Notes under the pieces: generated by a model | Database searches by the model: none | What the model was told of the DNA's origin: nothing | Seen by the model: only the letters and a program-made list of their open reading frames with translations | Source: Methylobacterium crusticola | GTDB lineage: Bacteria; Pseudomonadota; Alphaproteobacteria; Rhizobiales; Beijerinckiaceae | Direction of reading: 5' to 3' | Length of the DNA stretch: 32,860 bases | Assembly: GCF_003574465.1 (NCBI RefSeq) | Contig: NZ_QOWC01000089.1 | Coordinates: forward strand, 1-32,860 | Made by a program: the position numbers and the translations under genes | Shown here: positions 18,764 to 27,137 of the stretch, piece after piece | How the letters are laid out: the number at the start of each line of letters is the position of its first letter | Numbering within the stretch: the stretch's first letter is position 1

Positions 18764-18934
18764 GATGCCCACGCAAGCAGCACGACCGTTGCGGCCGCGC
18801 AACCGGCGGCTGCGGAGTGCCGCCCTGCCGGGCGCGCAGAGCTCGGCCGGCGGCATTTCTCGGTCCCCCGCCTTTCCCCCGGCCGCCGATCCGCCCTACC
18901 TGAGGCGTCAGCCCGCCCGGAAGACCCCCGCTCC

Positions 18935-19822
18935 GTGATCCGTCCCCGCACCGCCCTGGAGATCGCCGCCATCGCGGCCCAGCGCTTCGTCGCGCATGAC
19001 GGCTGGGCGATCGCGAGCCACATCGCGCTCTCGCTCCTGACCTCGCTGTTCCCGTTCCTGATCCTCCTCACCGCCCTGGCGAGCCTGTTCGGCACGAAGT
19101 CCCTCGCCGACGAGGCCGGCAACCTCCTGTTCGAGATCTGGCCGAGCGAGGTCGCGAGCCCGATCGCCGCCGAGGTCCACCGGGTGCTCACCGAGCAGCG
19201 CGGCGGCCTCCTGACCCTCGGCGCCGTGCTGGCCCTCTACTTCTCCTCGAGCGGGGTCGAGAGCCTGCGGGTCGGCCTCAACCGCGCCTACGGGCTGCGC
19301 GAGATGCGGCCCTGGTGGCTGACGCGGCTCGAGTCGATCGGCTACGTGATCTGCGCCGCCTTCGCGATGCTCGCCTTCACGTTCCTGGTGGTGCTCGGGC
19401 CGCTCGTCTGGCGCGGGCTGGTCCTGGTCGCGCCCGGCATCGAGCCCCTCGGCCTCACCATCACGGTGGGCCGCATCGGGCTCACGGCGCTCCTCGTCGC
19501 CGTGGTGCTGATGATCGCCCACAAGTTCATCGCCGCCGGGCGCCGGCCCTGGCGCATGGTGCTGCCCGGCGTGGTGGTGACCCTCGGCCTCTGGGTGCTG
19601 GCCGGCCTCGGCTTCGGCATGTACCTCGACCGCTTCTCCAGCGCCTACGTGTCGACCTACGGCGGGCTCGCGACCGCGATGGTGTTCCTGGTCTTCGTCT
19701 ACTGGCTCGCCGCGATGTTCCTGTTCGGCGGCGAGATCAACGGCACGGTGATCGCCGCCCGCAGGCGGCGGCTCCAGGCGCGGGCGCAGACGCGGCGCGA
19801 GACCGTGAAGGTGATGCTGTGA
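18935..19822 (+). CDS. YihY/BrkB-family inner-membrane protein
   Basis: A 295-residue polytopic membrane protein of the YihY/virulence-factor BrkB family (formerly mis-annotated as ribonuclease BN). It has six hydrophobic segments. Typical blocks are ASHIALSLLTSLFPFLILLTALAS (helix 1), FSSSGVESLRVGLNRAYG, MVLPGVVVTLGLWVLAGLGFGMYLDRFSSAYVSTYGGLATAMVFLVFVYW near the end, and FLFGGEINGTV. The function of the family is not settled. The start is the GTG at 18935 (GGAAGA about 10 nt upstream); there is no ATG nearby in frame, and the upstream frame is proline/arginine-rich. The C-terminal 25 residues are strongly basic and would lie in the cytoplasm. It converges on the ABC exporter gene. Confidence 0.87.
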   Translation: MIRPRTALEIAAIAAQRFVAHDGWAIASHIALSLLTSLFPFLILLTALASLFGTKSLADEAGNLLFEIWPSEVASPIAAEVHRVLTEQRGGLLTLGAVLALYFSSSGVESLRVGLNRAYGLREMRPWWLTRLESIGYVICAAFAMLAFTFLVVLGPLVWRGLVLVAPGIEPLGLTITVGRIGLTALLVAVVLMIAHKFIAAGRRPWRMVLPGVVVTLGLWVLAGLGFGMYLDRFSSAYVSTYGGLATAMVFLVFVYWLAAMFLFGGEINGTVIAARRRRLQARAQTRRETVKVML

Positions 19823-19826
19823 GGGC

Positions 19827-19845
19827 GCCCCCGCGGCCCGGGGGC
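19827..19845. terminator. Hairpin between convergent yihY-like and ABC exporter genes
   Basis: GCCCCCG (19827-19833), a 5-nt loop and CGGGGGC (19839-19845) form a 7-bp GC stem in the 37-bp gap between the two stops. Its position suits a bidirectional terminator. There is no T run on either side. Confidence 0.5.
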
Positions 19846-19859
19846 CGCCGGGTCCTCCC

Positions 19860-21632
19860 TCAGGCCGCCAGCGCGTAGGCGGGCTCCGGCTCGCTCGCCA
19901 TGAACTGCGCCCGCGCGAGCTCGGCGAAGCGGCCGCCCTGCGCCACCAGCTCGTCGAAGCCGCCGCTCTCGACGATCCGGCCCTGGTGGAAGACCAGGAT
20001 GCGGTCGGCGTTGCGGATGGTCGCCAGGCGGTGGGCGATCACGAAGGTCGTGCGGCCCTCCATCACGGCCTCCAGGGCGCCCTGGAGCTTGCGCTCGGTC
20101 GAGGCGTCGAGGGCGGACGTCGCCTCGTCGAGGATCAGGACGGGCGGGTTCTTCAGGAGCGCCCGGGCGATCGAGAGCCGCTGGCGCTCGCCGCCGGAGA
20201 GCGAGCGGCCGCGCTCGCCGATGACGGTGTCGAGGCCGTCGGCCTGCCGCGCTATGAACTCCGAGGCCTGGGCCCGGTCGAGGGCGTCCAGCATCTCGGC
20301 GTCGGTGGCGTCGGGCCGGCCGACCTGGAGGTTCTCGCGGATCGAGCGGGCAAACAGCATCGGCTCCTGGAACACCACCCCGATGTTGTGGCGCAGCGAG
20401 GCGAGCGCGAGGTCGCGCACGTCGTCGCCGTCGATGCGGATCACGCCCCCGTCCGGGTCGAAGGCGCGGTGCAGGAGGCCGAGCGTCGTCGACTTGCCCG
20501 ATCCCGTGGTGCCGACGAGGGCCACGGTCTCGCCGGCCCGGGCCGAGAAGGAGACGCCGTCGAGGGCCGGGCGGCGGCCGTCGTAGGAGAAGCGGACGCC
20601 CTCGAAGCTGACGTCGCCGGTGAAGCGCGCCACCGCCTTGGCGTGCGGCCGGTCGTGGACCGCCGGCACCGTGTCGAGGATCTCGAAGAACTCCTCCATC
20701 TTGGGCGCCTGCAGGAAGATGCCGTTGACGAAGGCCACCACCTGGTCGAGGCGCCCGACCAGCATGGTGGCGAGGCTCATGAACGAGACCACCTCGCCGA
20801 TCGAGGCCAGGCCGTGGGCGTGCAGCACGATGCCGGTGACGAAGATCGCCGTCATGGTCAGGGTCGCGGAGGCGCGGGTCGCCACGGAGGCGAGGGCCCA
20901 CCAGGACAGGACCGGGATCTGGGCGGCCAGAAGGTCGCCGATGATGCCGTGCATCGCGTCCTTCTCGGCCTTGGCCCGGGTGAAGGACTGGATCACCGCG
21001 ACGTTGCCGAGGGCGTCCGAGGCGTGGGCGGCGAGGCCCGAATGGTAGGCCTCGACGCGCCCCTGCAGCGTCTCGGTCCGGCGCAGCACGTAGGTGGTGA
21101 GCGCGGTGAACACCACCACGAGCGCGACCAGGATCGCGCCGAGCTGCCAGTTGAGGAACAGGGTCAGCGGCAGCAGGATCACCAGGGAGACGAGGGCCGC
21201 GCAATGGTCGCGGAAGAACCCGAGCCAGGCCCAGGCCATGCCGTTCGAGCCCTCCAGCATCGCCTTCAGCACCCGGCCCGAGTGGTTGGCCGAGTGGAAG
21301 GCGAGCGGCAGGTCGAGGACGTGCTCGAAGTAGCTCGCCATGGCGCCGAGGCGGCGCCGGTGGGTCAGGCGGTCCGCGTGGAGCGCGATCATCACGCCCG
21401 CGCCGATGGAGAACAGGCCGAAGCCGACCCAGGCCCCGACGAGGAGCAGGAGCTCGGCGGTGCCCCCGCCCGCCGGCAGGTGGGTGAGGCGGTCGACGAT
21501 GCGGCCGAACAGCACCGGCTCGGCGAAGGCCGCGACCGCGAGCGCGACGTTCGCGGCGGCCAGAAGGCCGCCGAGGCGCAGATCGGGACCGAGCTGACCC
21601 ATGACCCGGACGTAGAGCCTGAACAGCCGCAT
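19860..21632 (-). CDS. ndvA: ABC exporter, fused permease-ATPase, cyclic beta-glucan (NdvA/ChvA) type
   Basis: A 590-residue half-transporter with six membrane helices (about 20-320) followed by the ATPase. Walker A is GTTGSGKS at 374-381, the signature LSGGE is at 478-482, Walker B ends in LILDE with Glu503, and the H-loop His is 534. The N-terminus, MRLFRLYVRVMGQLGPDLR then AEPVLFGRIVDRL, and the WWALASVATRASAT and FMSLATMLVGRLDQ stretches resemble NdvA/ChvA, which exports cyclic beta-1,2-glucan to the periplasm for osmoadaptation. I choose the ATG read from 21632, where GGAG lies 11 nt upstream; a longer frame up to 21935 lacks membrane character. No glucan synthase gene (ndvB) lies in the window, so the substrate is inferred from resemblance only. 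Confidence 0.85.
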   Translation of the reverse strand: MRLFRLYVRVMGQLGPDLRLGGLLAAANVALAVAAFAEPVLFGRIVDRLTHLPAGGGTAELLLLVGAWVGFGLFSIGAGVMIALHADRLTHRRRLGAMASYFEHVLDLPLAFHSANHSGRVLKAMLEGSNGMAWAWLGFFRDHCAALVSLVILLPLTLFLNWQLGAILVALVVVFTALTTYVLRRTETLQGRVEAYHSGLAAHASDALGNVAVIQSFTRAKAEKDAMHGIIGDLLAAQIPVLSWWALASVATRASATLTMTAIFVTGIVLHAHGLASIGEVVSFMSLATMLVGRLDQVVAFVNGIFLQAPKMEEFFEILDTVPAVHDRPHAKAVARFTGDVSFEGVRFSYDGRRPALDGVSFSARAGETVALVGTTGSGKSTTLGLLHRAFDPDGGVIRIDGDDVRDLALASLRHNIGVVFQEPMLFARSIRENLQVGRPDATDAEMLDALDRAQASEFIARQADGLDTVIGERGRSLSGGERQRLSIARALLKNPPVLILDEATSALDASTERKLQGALEAVMEGRTTFVIAHRLATIRNADRILVFHQGRIVESGGFDELVAQGGRFAELARAQFMASEPEPAYALAA

Positions 21633-21951
21633 GATCGTGAGAACTCCGCTGAGGAAGACCCGCCCGGGCCCTTGGGGATCTCTCGCGGATCCCGGAGTCG
21701 GCTCGGTTCGCCGTGCCGTTCCGTCGCCTCCTCGGCGGCCGGTCCGATCACGCAGGGCAACCATGGCGGATCGTGGCTGAACGGCGCATGACGGGGCAGG
21801 TGCGACAGGGCGCCTTTTACGGTTCATTGAGCCTGATCGGGCTAGCGTGCTGAACGACGCGTGCGGCCCGGCGACGAGGCCCCGCGCGCGGATCGTTACG
21901 AGGCCCGTCCGCACCGCCGGACGGGTCCGGGCCACGGAAAGCCGACCTCAG
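21633..21951. other. 319-bp divergent spacer, exporter / stator genes
   Basis: No gene is seen. The part next to the exporter holds a 6-bp dyad, GGGATC (21675-21680) and GATCCC (21688-21693), in the leader of its transcript. The only AT-richer part is about 21815-21850 (cttttacggttcattgag, then gctagc), the likely promoter zone for one or both genes. I could not assign -35/-10 boxes with acceptable spacing. Confidence 0.4.
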
Positions 21952-22725
21952 ATGGATCTCGCAACCGGAATCGGCCTCGTCGGCGGCGTCGCGGTCGTGT
22001 TCGTGCTGATCATGATCGACGGCGGCAACTTCGCCGCCTACTTCGACAAGCACGCCGTCATCGTGATCTTCGGCGGCGCCACCGCCGCCACGATGCTGCG
22101 CTTCCCCTTCTCGGTGATCATGCACGGCATCCCGATGGGGATGCGCTTCGCCTTCACCATGCGGTCGATCAAGCCGCGCGAGCTGATCGAGGAGATCACC
22201 AAGATCGCCGAGATCGTGAAGAAATCCGGCCCGATGGCGCTTGAGAACATGGACATCTCGGACCCGTTCCTGGCGCAGGGCGTGCGCTACATCGCCGACG
22301 GCTACGACCGGGAGTTCATCCGCGACACGATGGAGCGCGACCGCGACAACTTCCTCATGCACCTCGACGAGGGCTCGAAGGTGTACCGCGCCTTCGGCGA
22401 CTGCGCCCCGGCCTGGGGCATGATCGGCACCATCCTGGGCATGGTGACGATGTTCGCCAACATGTCGGACCCCTCGAAGCTCGGTCCCGCCATGGCGACG
22501 GCGCTGCTCGCCACCCTGTACGGCGCCCTCATCGCCAACATGATCACCCTGCCGATCGCCGACAAGTTGCACGTCAAGCTCGAGGAGGAGGACGTCTCTC
22601 GCTCCCTCATCATCGACGGGGTGCTGCTGATCCGCGACGCCAAGAGCGCCTCGCTCGTGCGCGAGATGCTGATCGCGTACCTGCCCCACAACCACCGCGA
22701 CGAGTTGGCCGCCGAGGCGGCCTGA
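21952..22725 (+). CDS. Flagellar motor stator protein, MotA/PomA type
   Basis: A 257-residue stator subunit with four membrane helices that, with MotB, conducts ions to drive flagellar rotation. It opens with MDLATGIGLVGG, like PomA/short MotA proteins and unlike the longer (about 290-residue) MotA of many enterobacteria. Helices 3 and 4 are preserved: FGDCAPAWGMIGTILGMVTMF, with the conserved Pro, and MATALLATLYGALIANM. The cytoplasmic loop (about 65-160) carries the charged residues expected to contact FliG. Whether it uses protons or sodium cannot be read from sequence alone. ATG 21952 lies in frame just before the conserved start; I see no strong ribosome site. MotB follows 40 bp later. 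No other flagellar gene lies in the window. Confidence 0.87.
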   Translation: MDLATGIGLVGGVAVVFVLIMIDGGNFAAYFDKHAVIVIFGGATAATMLRFPFSVIMHGIPMGMRFAFTMRSIKPRELIEEITKIAEIVKKSGPMALENMDISDPFLAQGVRYIADGYDREFIRDTMERDRDNFLMHLDEGSKVYRAFGDCAPAWGMIGTILGMVTMFANMSDPSKLGPAMATALLATLYGALIANMITLPIADKLHVKLEEEDVSRSLIIDGVLLIRDAKSASLVREMLIAYLPHNHRDELAAEAA

Positions 22726-22765
22726 CCGGCGGCGCGGGGAGCGGGCGACAGGGAGGCTTCGAGCG

Positions 22766-23599
22766 GTGGCCAAGAAGAAGCGGGGCGGCGCGCACGGGGG
22801 GCACGGCTGGTTCGTGACCTTCGCCGACCTGATGGCGCTCCTGATGAGCTTCTTCGTGATGATCGCCGCCTACTCGACGCAGGACCAGAAGAAGCTCCAG
22901 GCGGTGGCGGGCTCCATGCGCGACGCCTTCGGGGTGAACAAGGAATCTCGCTTCAACGGCATCATCGAGAAGGACGGCCTGCCGAGCGCCACCAAGCTGC
23001 GCGACGTCCGCGACGTGCCGCCCGAGAAGGCCTCCGACCGCACCACGCCGCCGACGCCCGACGAGATCTTCGCCGACGGCCTGGCCCGCGAAGGCTACAA
23101 GGACGGCTTCGGCCTCGCCGTCACGTCCCTGCGCCAGGCCCTCGACGCCATGCCGGAGATCGCGGAGCTGTCGAAGAACATCGTGATCGAGCAGACCGCC
23201 CGCGGCCTCGACATCTCGCTCGTGGACCAGGACAACCGGGCGATGTTCCCGGACGGCTCGACCCGCCCCAACGACCGGACCCGGCAGGTTCTGGAGCGCA
23301 TCGGCCTGACGCTGCGCCGGATGCCGAACCGCATCGCCGTCACGGGCTTCACGGCCGCCGACCGGCCCGGCCGCCGGCCCCCCGCCCCGCCCTGGGAGCT
23401 CTCGGCCGGGCGGGCGATCAGCGTGCGCGACATCCTGGCCGGCGGCGGGATCCCGGACGACCGCTTCGCCTCGGTCGCCGGCAAGGCCGACACCGAGCCG
23501 CTGTTTCCCGACAACCCCTACCTCGCGTCCAACCGCCGGGTCACCGTGACGCTCCTCAACGAGGCCCCGCCGACGCCGCGCGGCCGCGGCCTGCCGTGA
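22766..23599 (+). CDS. Flagellar motor stator protein, MotB-like, with OmpA domain
   Basis: A 277-residue partner of the upstream MotA-like protein. A very short basic N-terminus is followed by one membrane helix, WFVTFADLMALLMSFFVMIA, in which Asp21 is the ion-binding residue. A linker of about 90 residues leads to an OmpA/MotB peptidoglycan-binding domain (from about 135): GLDISLVDQDNRAMFPDGS, then VTGFTAADRPG, ELSAGRA and NRRVTVTLL. At 194-197 the sequence is GFTA where OmpA-type domains usually have GHTD, so the conserved His and Asp are missing. The rest of the fold looks intact. The start is GTG 22766, with GGGAGG about 10 nt upstream and a 40-bp gap from MotA, so the two are an operon. 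It converges on the CAP lipoprotein gene with a 27-bp gap. Confidence 0.85.
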   Translation: MAKKKRGGAHGGHGWFVTFADLMALLMSFFVMIAAYSTQDQKKLQAVAGSMRDAFGVNKESRFNGIIEKDGLPSATKLRDVRDVPPEKASDRTTPPTPDEIFADGLAREGYKDGFGLAVTSLRQALDAMPEIAELSKNIVIEQTARGLDISLVDQDNRAMFPDGSTRPNDRTRQVLERIGLTLRRMPNRIAVTGFTAADRPGRRPPAPPWELSAGRAISVRDILAGGGIPDDRFASVAGKADTEPLFPDNPYLASNRRVTVTLLNEAPPTPRGRGLP

Positions 23600-23626
23600 G
23601 CCCGGCGGGACCGCCCTCGGCGCGGC

Positions 23627-24139
23627 CTACTTCGCCGTGAGCAGGGCCCAGTACACCTTGTACTTCGAGTCCGGCGCGTACGCGGTGGCGATGCCCATCC
23701 GGGTCGCCGCGGGATCGAGCATCACGGCGTTGTGGGCCGGGCTCTCGCGCCAGCCCGAGAACGCCTCGGCGAGCGTGTGGTAGCCCGCCGAGAGGTTGGC
23801 GCCGGGGTCGCCGAACCCCATCCGGGCGGCCACCGTCTTGACGATGTCGGCCTGGCTCGGCCGGCCGGCCGCCGCCATGGCGGCGGTCTCGGTCTCGGCG
23901 AGGCGCTGGAGCCCCGGGTCGAGGGCGAGGGCCGGCAGCCCCTTGTTGCGGCGGTAGGCGGCGATCATGTCGTGCGCCGCCCCGGCGTCGAGCTCGGCGC
24001 TCGTCGAGGTCATCGGCCAGTACAGGCTCGGCCCCGCGGCCGCGGGCCCCCGCGTCGCCTCGCTCACCGAGCAGGCGGCGAGGCAGGCGCTGAGGCCGAT
24101 GGCGGCGAGGCGCGGGAGGCGGCCGGGCAATGCGATCAC
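23627..24139 (-). CDS. CAP-domain (SCP/PR-1-like) lipoprotein
   Basis: A 170-residue secreted lipoprotein. The signal peptide ends in the lipobox LAAC with lipid-attachment Cys23. The mature part is a CAP domain: an N-terminal helix with AAHDMIAAYRRNKGLPALALDPGLQRLAETETAAMA, then NLSAGYHTLAEAFSGWRESPAHNAVMLDP, with the SPAHNAVML block (His and the preceding Trp) typical of the family, and a final strand YKVYWALLTAK. Bacterial CAP proteins have no settled role; some bind lipids or peptides. The start is GTG 24139; its GTG shares bases with the TGA of the upstream channel gene (GTGA overlap), so translation is coupled. The lipoprotein therefore probably acts beside the channel in the envelope. 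Confidence 0.88.
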   Translation of the reverse strand: MIALPGRLPRLAAIGLSACLAACSVSEATRGPAAAGPSLYWPMTSTSAELDAGAAHDMIAAYRRNKGLPALALDPGLQRLAETETAAMAAAGRPSQADIVKTVAARMGFGDPGANLSAGYHTLAEAFSGWRESPAHNAVMLDPAATRMGIATAYAPDSKYKVYWALLTAK

Positions 24140-26826
24140 GGGACGGTCTCGGGCTGTCTACGACGCTCGGCCTCGGCGCGGGGCTCGGCCGGCGGGTGCA
24201 GGACGGTCTCGCCGGGCCGGCCCGCCATCCTGGCGATCTGCCCCAGCGCGTCCTGCATCGTGTCCAGCCCCTGCACGGTGACGATGCTCGCTCCAGGCCC
24301 AAGATTGGGGATCAGCCCCTGCTCCGACAAGGTCTTGAAGACCGCGAAGTTGAGGTCGCTCTGCACTTTCAGCTGCGCGGCGACGTCGGTGATCATCGCG
24401 ATCAGCTCGAATTCGAGGAACGGGTCGCCGATCTTGCGGAAGACCACCCGGGGCGGCGGCTCCTTGAGCACGTCGGCATGGGTCTTGGCGCAGGAGGCGA
24501 TCAGCTCGGCGGCCCGCACGGGATCCTGGTTGCGCAGCACGCTCACCGTGATGGCGACCCGGCCGGTGCGGTCGCCGCGGACGCGGTTCTTCACGACGCC
24601 CGAGATCAGGTTCGAGTTCGGCACGATGACGGCCGAGCGGTCGAAGGTCTGGATCTCCGTCGAGCGCACGCTGATGCGCCGCACGTAGCCCTCGTTGTCG
24701 CCGATCACCACGAGGTCGCCGACGCGGATCGGGCGCTCCCAGAGCAGCAGCAGGCCCGACACGAAGTTGTTGACGATGGATTGCAGGCCGAAGCCGATGC
24801 CGACCGAGAGCGCGCCGGCCACGATCGTGAGCTTCTCGAGGCTCAGGCCGAGATACGAGAACGCCAGCGCCAGGGTGACCAGGAAGCCGACGTAGCCGCT
24901 CACCGTCGAGATCGAGTTGCGCAGGCCCGGGTCGAGGTCGGTGGCCGGCAGGTAGGTGTTCTCGAGCCAGCGCTGCACCGTCCGGGTCACCAGGATGCCG
25001 AGCGTCAGGAGCCCTATGGCGATGGCGATGGTCGAGAGCGAGATGGTGACGCCGCCGACGTTGAAGCCGAAGAACGCCGCCCGGGCCGAGGCGTAGATGT
25101 CGGTGGAATCGACGCCCCAGGAGGCGAGCAGCAGGATCGCCGCCGCGGTGATCAGCACCACCCGGACGAAGCCGGTGATCAGGACCGCGATCTGGTTGAG
25201 CGAGCGCTTGCGCAGCCCGGTATTGGCCTGGAGCGCGGTGGCGAAGCGGCTCTCGTCCTGGAGCGTGCCGCCCACGAAGGCGTCGACGCTGACGATGGCG
25301 AGGTAGAGCAGCGCCGCCGCGATGGCGGTCCACATGAGCTGGTCGATGAGGAACGACGACAGGGCGATGTAGCCGCCGAGCGCGCACAGGCCGATGGCCG
25401 CCACCACGACCCAGCCGACGATGCGCAGCGGCCCGCCGATGCCGGTGCCCGAATCCGCCGCCACGTAGGGGCCGAGGCAGGCCTCGTCGGTCTCGGCCCG
25501 GGCGGCGAAGCGGCGCAGGCCCTCCCCCAGCACCACCGCGACGACCGCCGCGAACACGCCCTTGGTGACGATGGTGACGGGCAGGCCGACCGCGATGCTC
25601 TCGTTCATCCCCTCGATCGTCCGGCCGACCGCGATGACCGAGGCGATGGCGATGACCACGCGGTTGAGGCGCTCGGCGGTGGCGTCGCTCATGCCGACGA
25701 GGCGCCAGGCCGGCCGGTCCGGCGACAGCAGCGCGTCCGCCATCGCCTCGACCACGGCCACGAAGGCGAGCGAGGCCACGACGCGGTGGGCGACGGTGAG
25801 GAGCCGGCCCGGGAGCAGCCCGGTCTGGTCGAGGGCGTACCCGACCACGAAGCTGCCCGCCACCGCCGGCACGGCGCCGATCAGGAAGACCCGCCAGGCC
25901 GCCATGACCCGGGCGCGCCGCGAGGGCTCCTTGGCGGACGTCCCGCGGTGGCCGATGCGGGGCGCGATGTGGCGCCGCCCGATGTAGAGCGCCACCGACG
26001 CCCCGATCGCGAGGGCGAGCAGCGCCAGGTTGAACGGCGTGCCCCGGCGCTGGCCCTGGGCGATGGTGTCGGTGAGCGCCGTCTCCAGGGCCTTGAAGTC
26101 GCGGGCGACGTCGCTGGCGGCCCGCATCCACAGGTTCGGGCTCACGAGGCCGTCGGTTCGCTCGAACAGGGCCCGGGTGAAGGCGGCGCGGCGCCGGTTG
26201 CTGATCTGGTCGGAGAGCTGGTCGCTCTGGACGAGGAGCGAGCGGGCGAGCCGGAGCGTGTCGTCGATCTCGGCGACGCCGGCCTCGCGCTGCGCGCGTT
26301 CCTGGGCCACGTCCGGGGCCTCGGGGTCCTTCGGCTTCGGCCCGAGCTGGGTCAGCCGCTCCTTGGCGGCCTCGAGGCGCGGGCCGAGCTGGTCGATGAC
26401 CTGGCGCAGCCGGTCGGCGACGGGCTCGATGCCGTCGCGGACCATCGCGAGGTCGTCCTTGTTCAGCTCGCGATGCGTCAGGGCCTGCTCGCGCTGGTCG
26501 AGGTCGGCCTTCTCGGCATCGAGCTGGGCGCGGATCTGCTTGATCTGCTCCGAGATCGGCGTCTGGGGCTTGGGCGTCGGCGCCTCCGCGGGCGCGTCGG
26601 CGGCCTTCTCCTGGGCGGCCCTGGCGTCCGCAGGCTTGGCATCCGAGGGCTTGGCGTCTGTCGGCTTGCTGTCCGTGGGCTTGGCCGCGGGCGCGAGCTG
26701 CGCCACCGCCGGCTTCTCGGGTCTCGACGCCTGTCCCTGGGCCGCCGCGGGTGCCGGGGCCGCGAGCCCCGGGCTCAACGCGGCAGCGGCCGCGAGGGCG
26801 ATCATCCATCGGCGAAGCAACGTCAT
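24136..26826 (-). CDS. Large MscS-family mechanosensitive channel (MscK/DUF3772-like)
   Basis: An 896-residue inner-membrane channel. A Sec signal (1-30) is followed by a proline/lysine/aspartate-rich linker with four 15-bp repeats, a periplasmic coiled-coil domain (about 85-200, DUF3772-like) and about eleven membrane helices (about 255-670). The MscS pore helix and beta domain run from VGIGFGLQSIVNNFVSGLLLLWERP to IQTFDRSAVIVPNSNLISG, then the C-terminal alpha/beta domain. It is probably an osmotic safety valve that releases solutes on down-shock. I choose the ATG read from 26826 because AAGGA lies 6 nt upstream; a TTG two codons earlier would start directly on the ribosome site. The CAP lipoprotein overlaps its stop by 4 bp. 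The C-terminal 25 residues after AGRPGET are polar and look disordered. Confidence 0.9.
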   Translation of the reverse strand: MTLLRRWMIALAAAAALSPGLAAPAPAAAQGQASRPEKPAVAQLAPAAKPTDSKPTDAKPSDAKPADARAAQEKAADAPAEAPTPKPQTPISEQIKQIRAQLDAEKADLDQREQALTHRELNKDDLAMVRDGIEPVADRLRQVIDQLGPRLEAAKERLTQLGPKPKDPEAPDVAQERAQREAGVAEIDDTLRLARSLLVQSDQLSDQISNRRRAAFTRALFERTDGLVSPNLWMRAASDVARDFKALETALTDTIAQGQRRGTPFNLALLALAIGASVALYIGRRHIAPRIGHRGTSAKEPSRRARVMAAWRVFLIGAVPAVAGSFVVGYALDQTGLLPGRLLTVAHRVVASLAFVAVVEAMADALLSPDRPAWRLVGMSDATAERLNRVVIAIASVIAVGRTIEGMNESIAVGLPVTIVTKGVFAAVVAVVLGEGLRRFAARAETDEACLGPYVAADSGTGIGGPLRIVGWVVVAAIGLCALGGYIALSSFLIDQLMWTAIAAALLYLAIVSVDAFVGGTLQDESRFATALQANTGLRKRSLNQIAVLITGFVRVVLITAAAILLLASWGVDSTDIYASARAAFFGFNVGGVTISLSTIAIAIGLLTLGILVTRTVQRWLENTYLPATDLDPGLRNSISTVSGYVGFLVTLALAFSYLGLSLEKLTIVAGALSVGIGFGLQSIVNNFVSGLLLLWERPIRVGDLVVIGDNEGYVRRISVRSTEIQTFDRSAVIVPNSNLISGVVKNRVRGDRTGRVAITVSVLRNQDPVRAAELIASCAKTHADVLKEPPPRVVFRKIGDPFLEFELIAMITDVAAQLKVQSDLNFAVFKTLSEQGLIPNLGPGASIVTVQGLDTMQDALGQIARMAGRPGETVLHPPAEPRAEAERRRQPETVP
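26623..26682 (-). repeat. Four 15-bp tandem repeats coding KPxD linker
   Basis: Residues 49-68 of the channel are four copies of the pentapeptide K-P-(T/S/A)-D-(S/A). The DNA repeats with a 15-bp period. This is a charged, extended periplasmic spacer between signal peptide and coiled coil. Copy number could vary by slippage between strains. Confidence 0.7.
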
Positions 26827-27003
26827 GCGCAATCCTTCTCACCCGCGGGCAGGCTCGCCTTCCCGTCGGCGTCACCGGGTCTGGGCTCCGCCGGAGGGCC
26901 GCAGCCGCCGGGTGCCGGCACGCCGACGACCCGGATCGTCCCCGGCACCCTAGATCATGCGGCCGGGCGGCGGAGCCGGACGGGCCGGAATCGCGGATCA
27001 ATG

Positions 27004-27036
27004 GGGCGAAAAATCGCCCGCCGGGCGAATTCGCCC
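27004..27036. promoter_or_regulatory. Two adjacent GGGCGA/TCGCCC dyads (operator-like)
   Basis: GGGCGA-AAAA-TCGCCC at 27004-27019 is followed after 3 bp by the perfect 14-bp palindrome GGGCGAATTCGCCC at 27023-27036. The same half-site occurs four times with alternating orientation. This looks like a tandem binding site for a dimeric regulator, but it could also fold as RNA. No matching known regulator is claimed. Confidence 0.4.
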
Positions 27037-27068
27037 CGGGCCCCGGCGCCGCCGCCGCGGCTTTCGAT

Positions 27069-27137
27069 CCCGGGCGGGCGCCCGCCGCGAGCCCGCCCGG
27101 GCCGCCGCGGAATGCCTGTGGGCGTGACGAGACGCCC
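27069..27137. repeat. Strong GC stem-loop plus smaller stem
   Basis: CCCGGGCGGGC (27069-27079) and GCCCGCCCGGG (27091-27101) make a perfect 11-bp stem with an 11-nt loop. GGGCGT (27120-27125) and ACGCCC (27132-27137) make a second stem with a 6-nt loop. No T run follows. The role could be attenuation or protection of a leader RNA; this is unproven. Confidence 0.45.

Noticed and set aside
21633..21935. N-terminal extension of the ABC exporter by 101 residues
   Set aside because: The region is Arg/Pro-rich without membrane character; the family start is MRLFRLYVRV.
26830..26832. TTG as start of the channel gene
   Set aside because: It sits directly on the AAGGA ribosome site. The ATG two codons later has 6-nt spacing.
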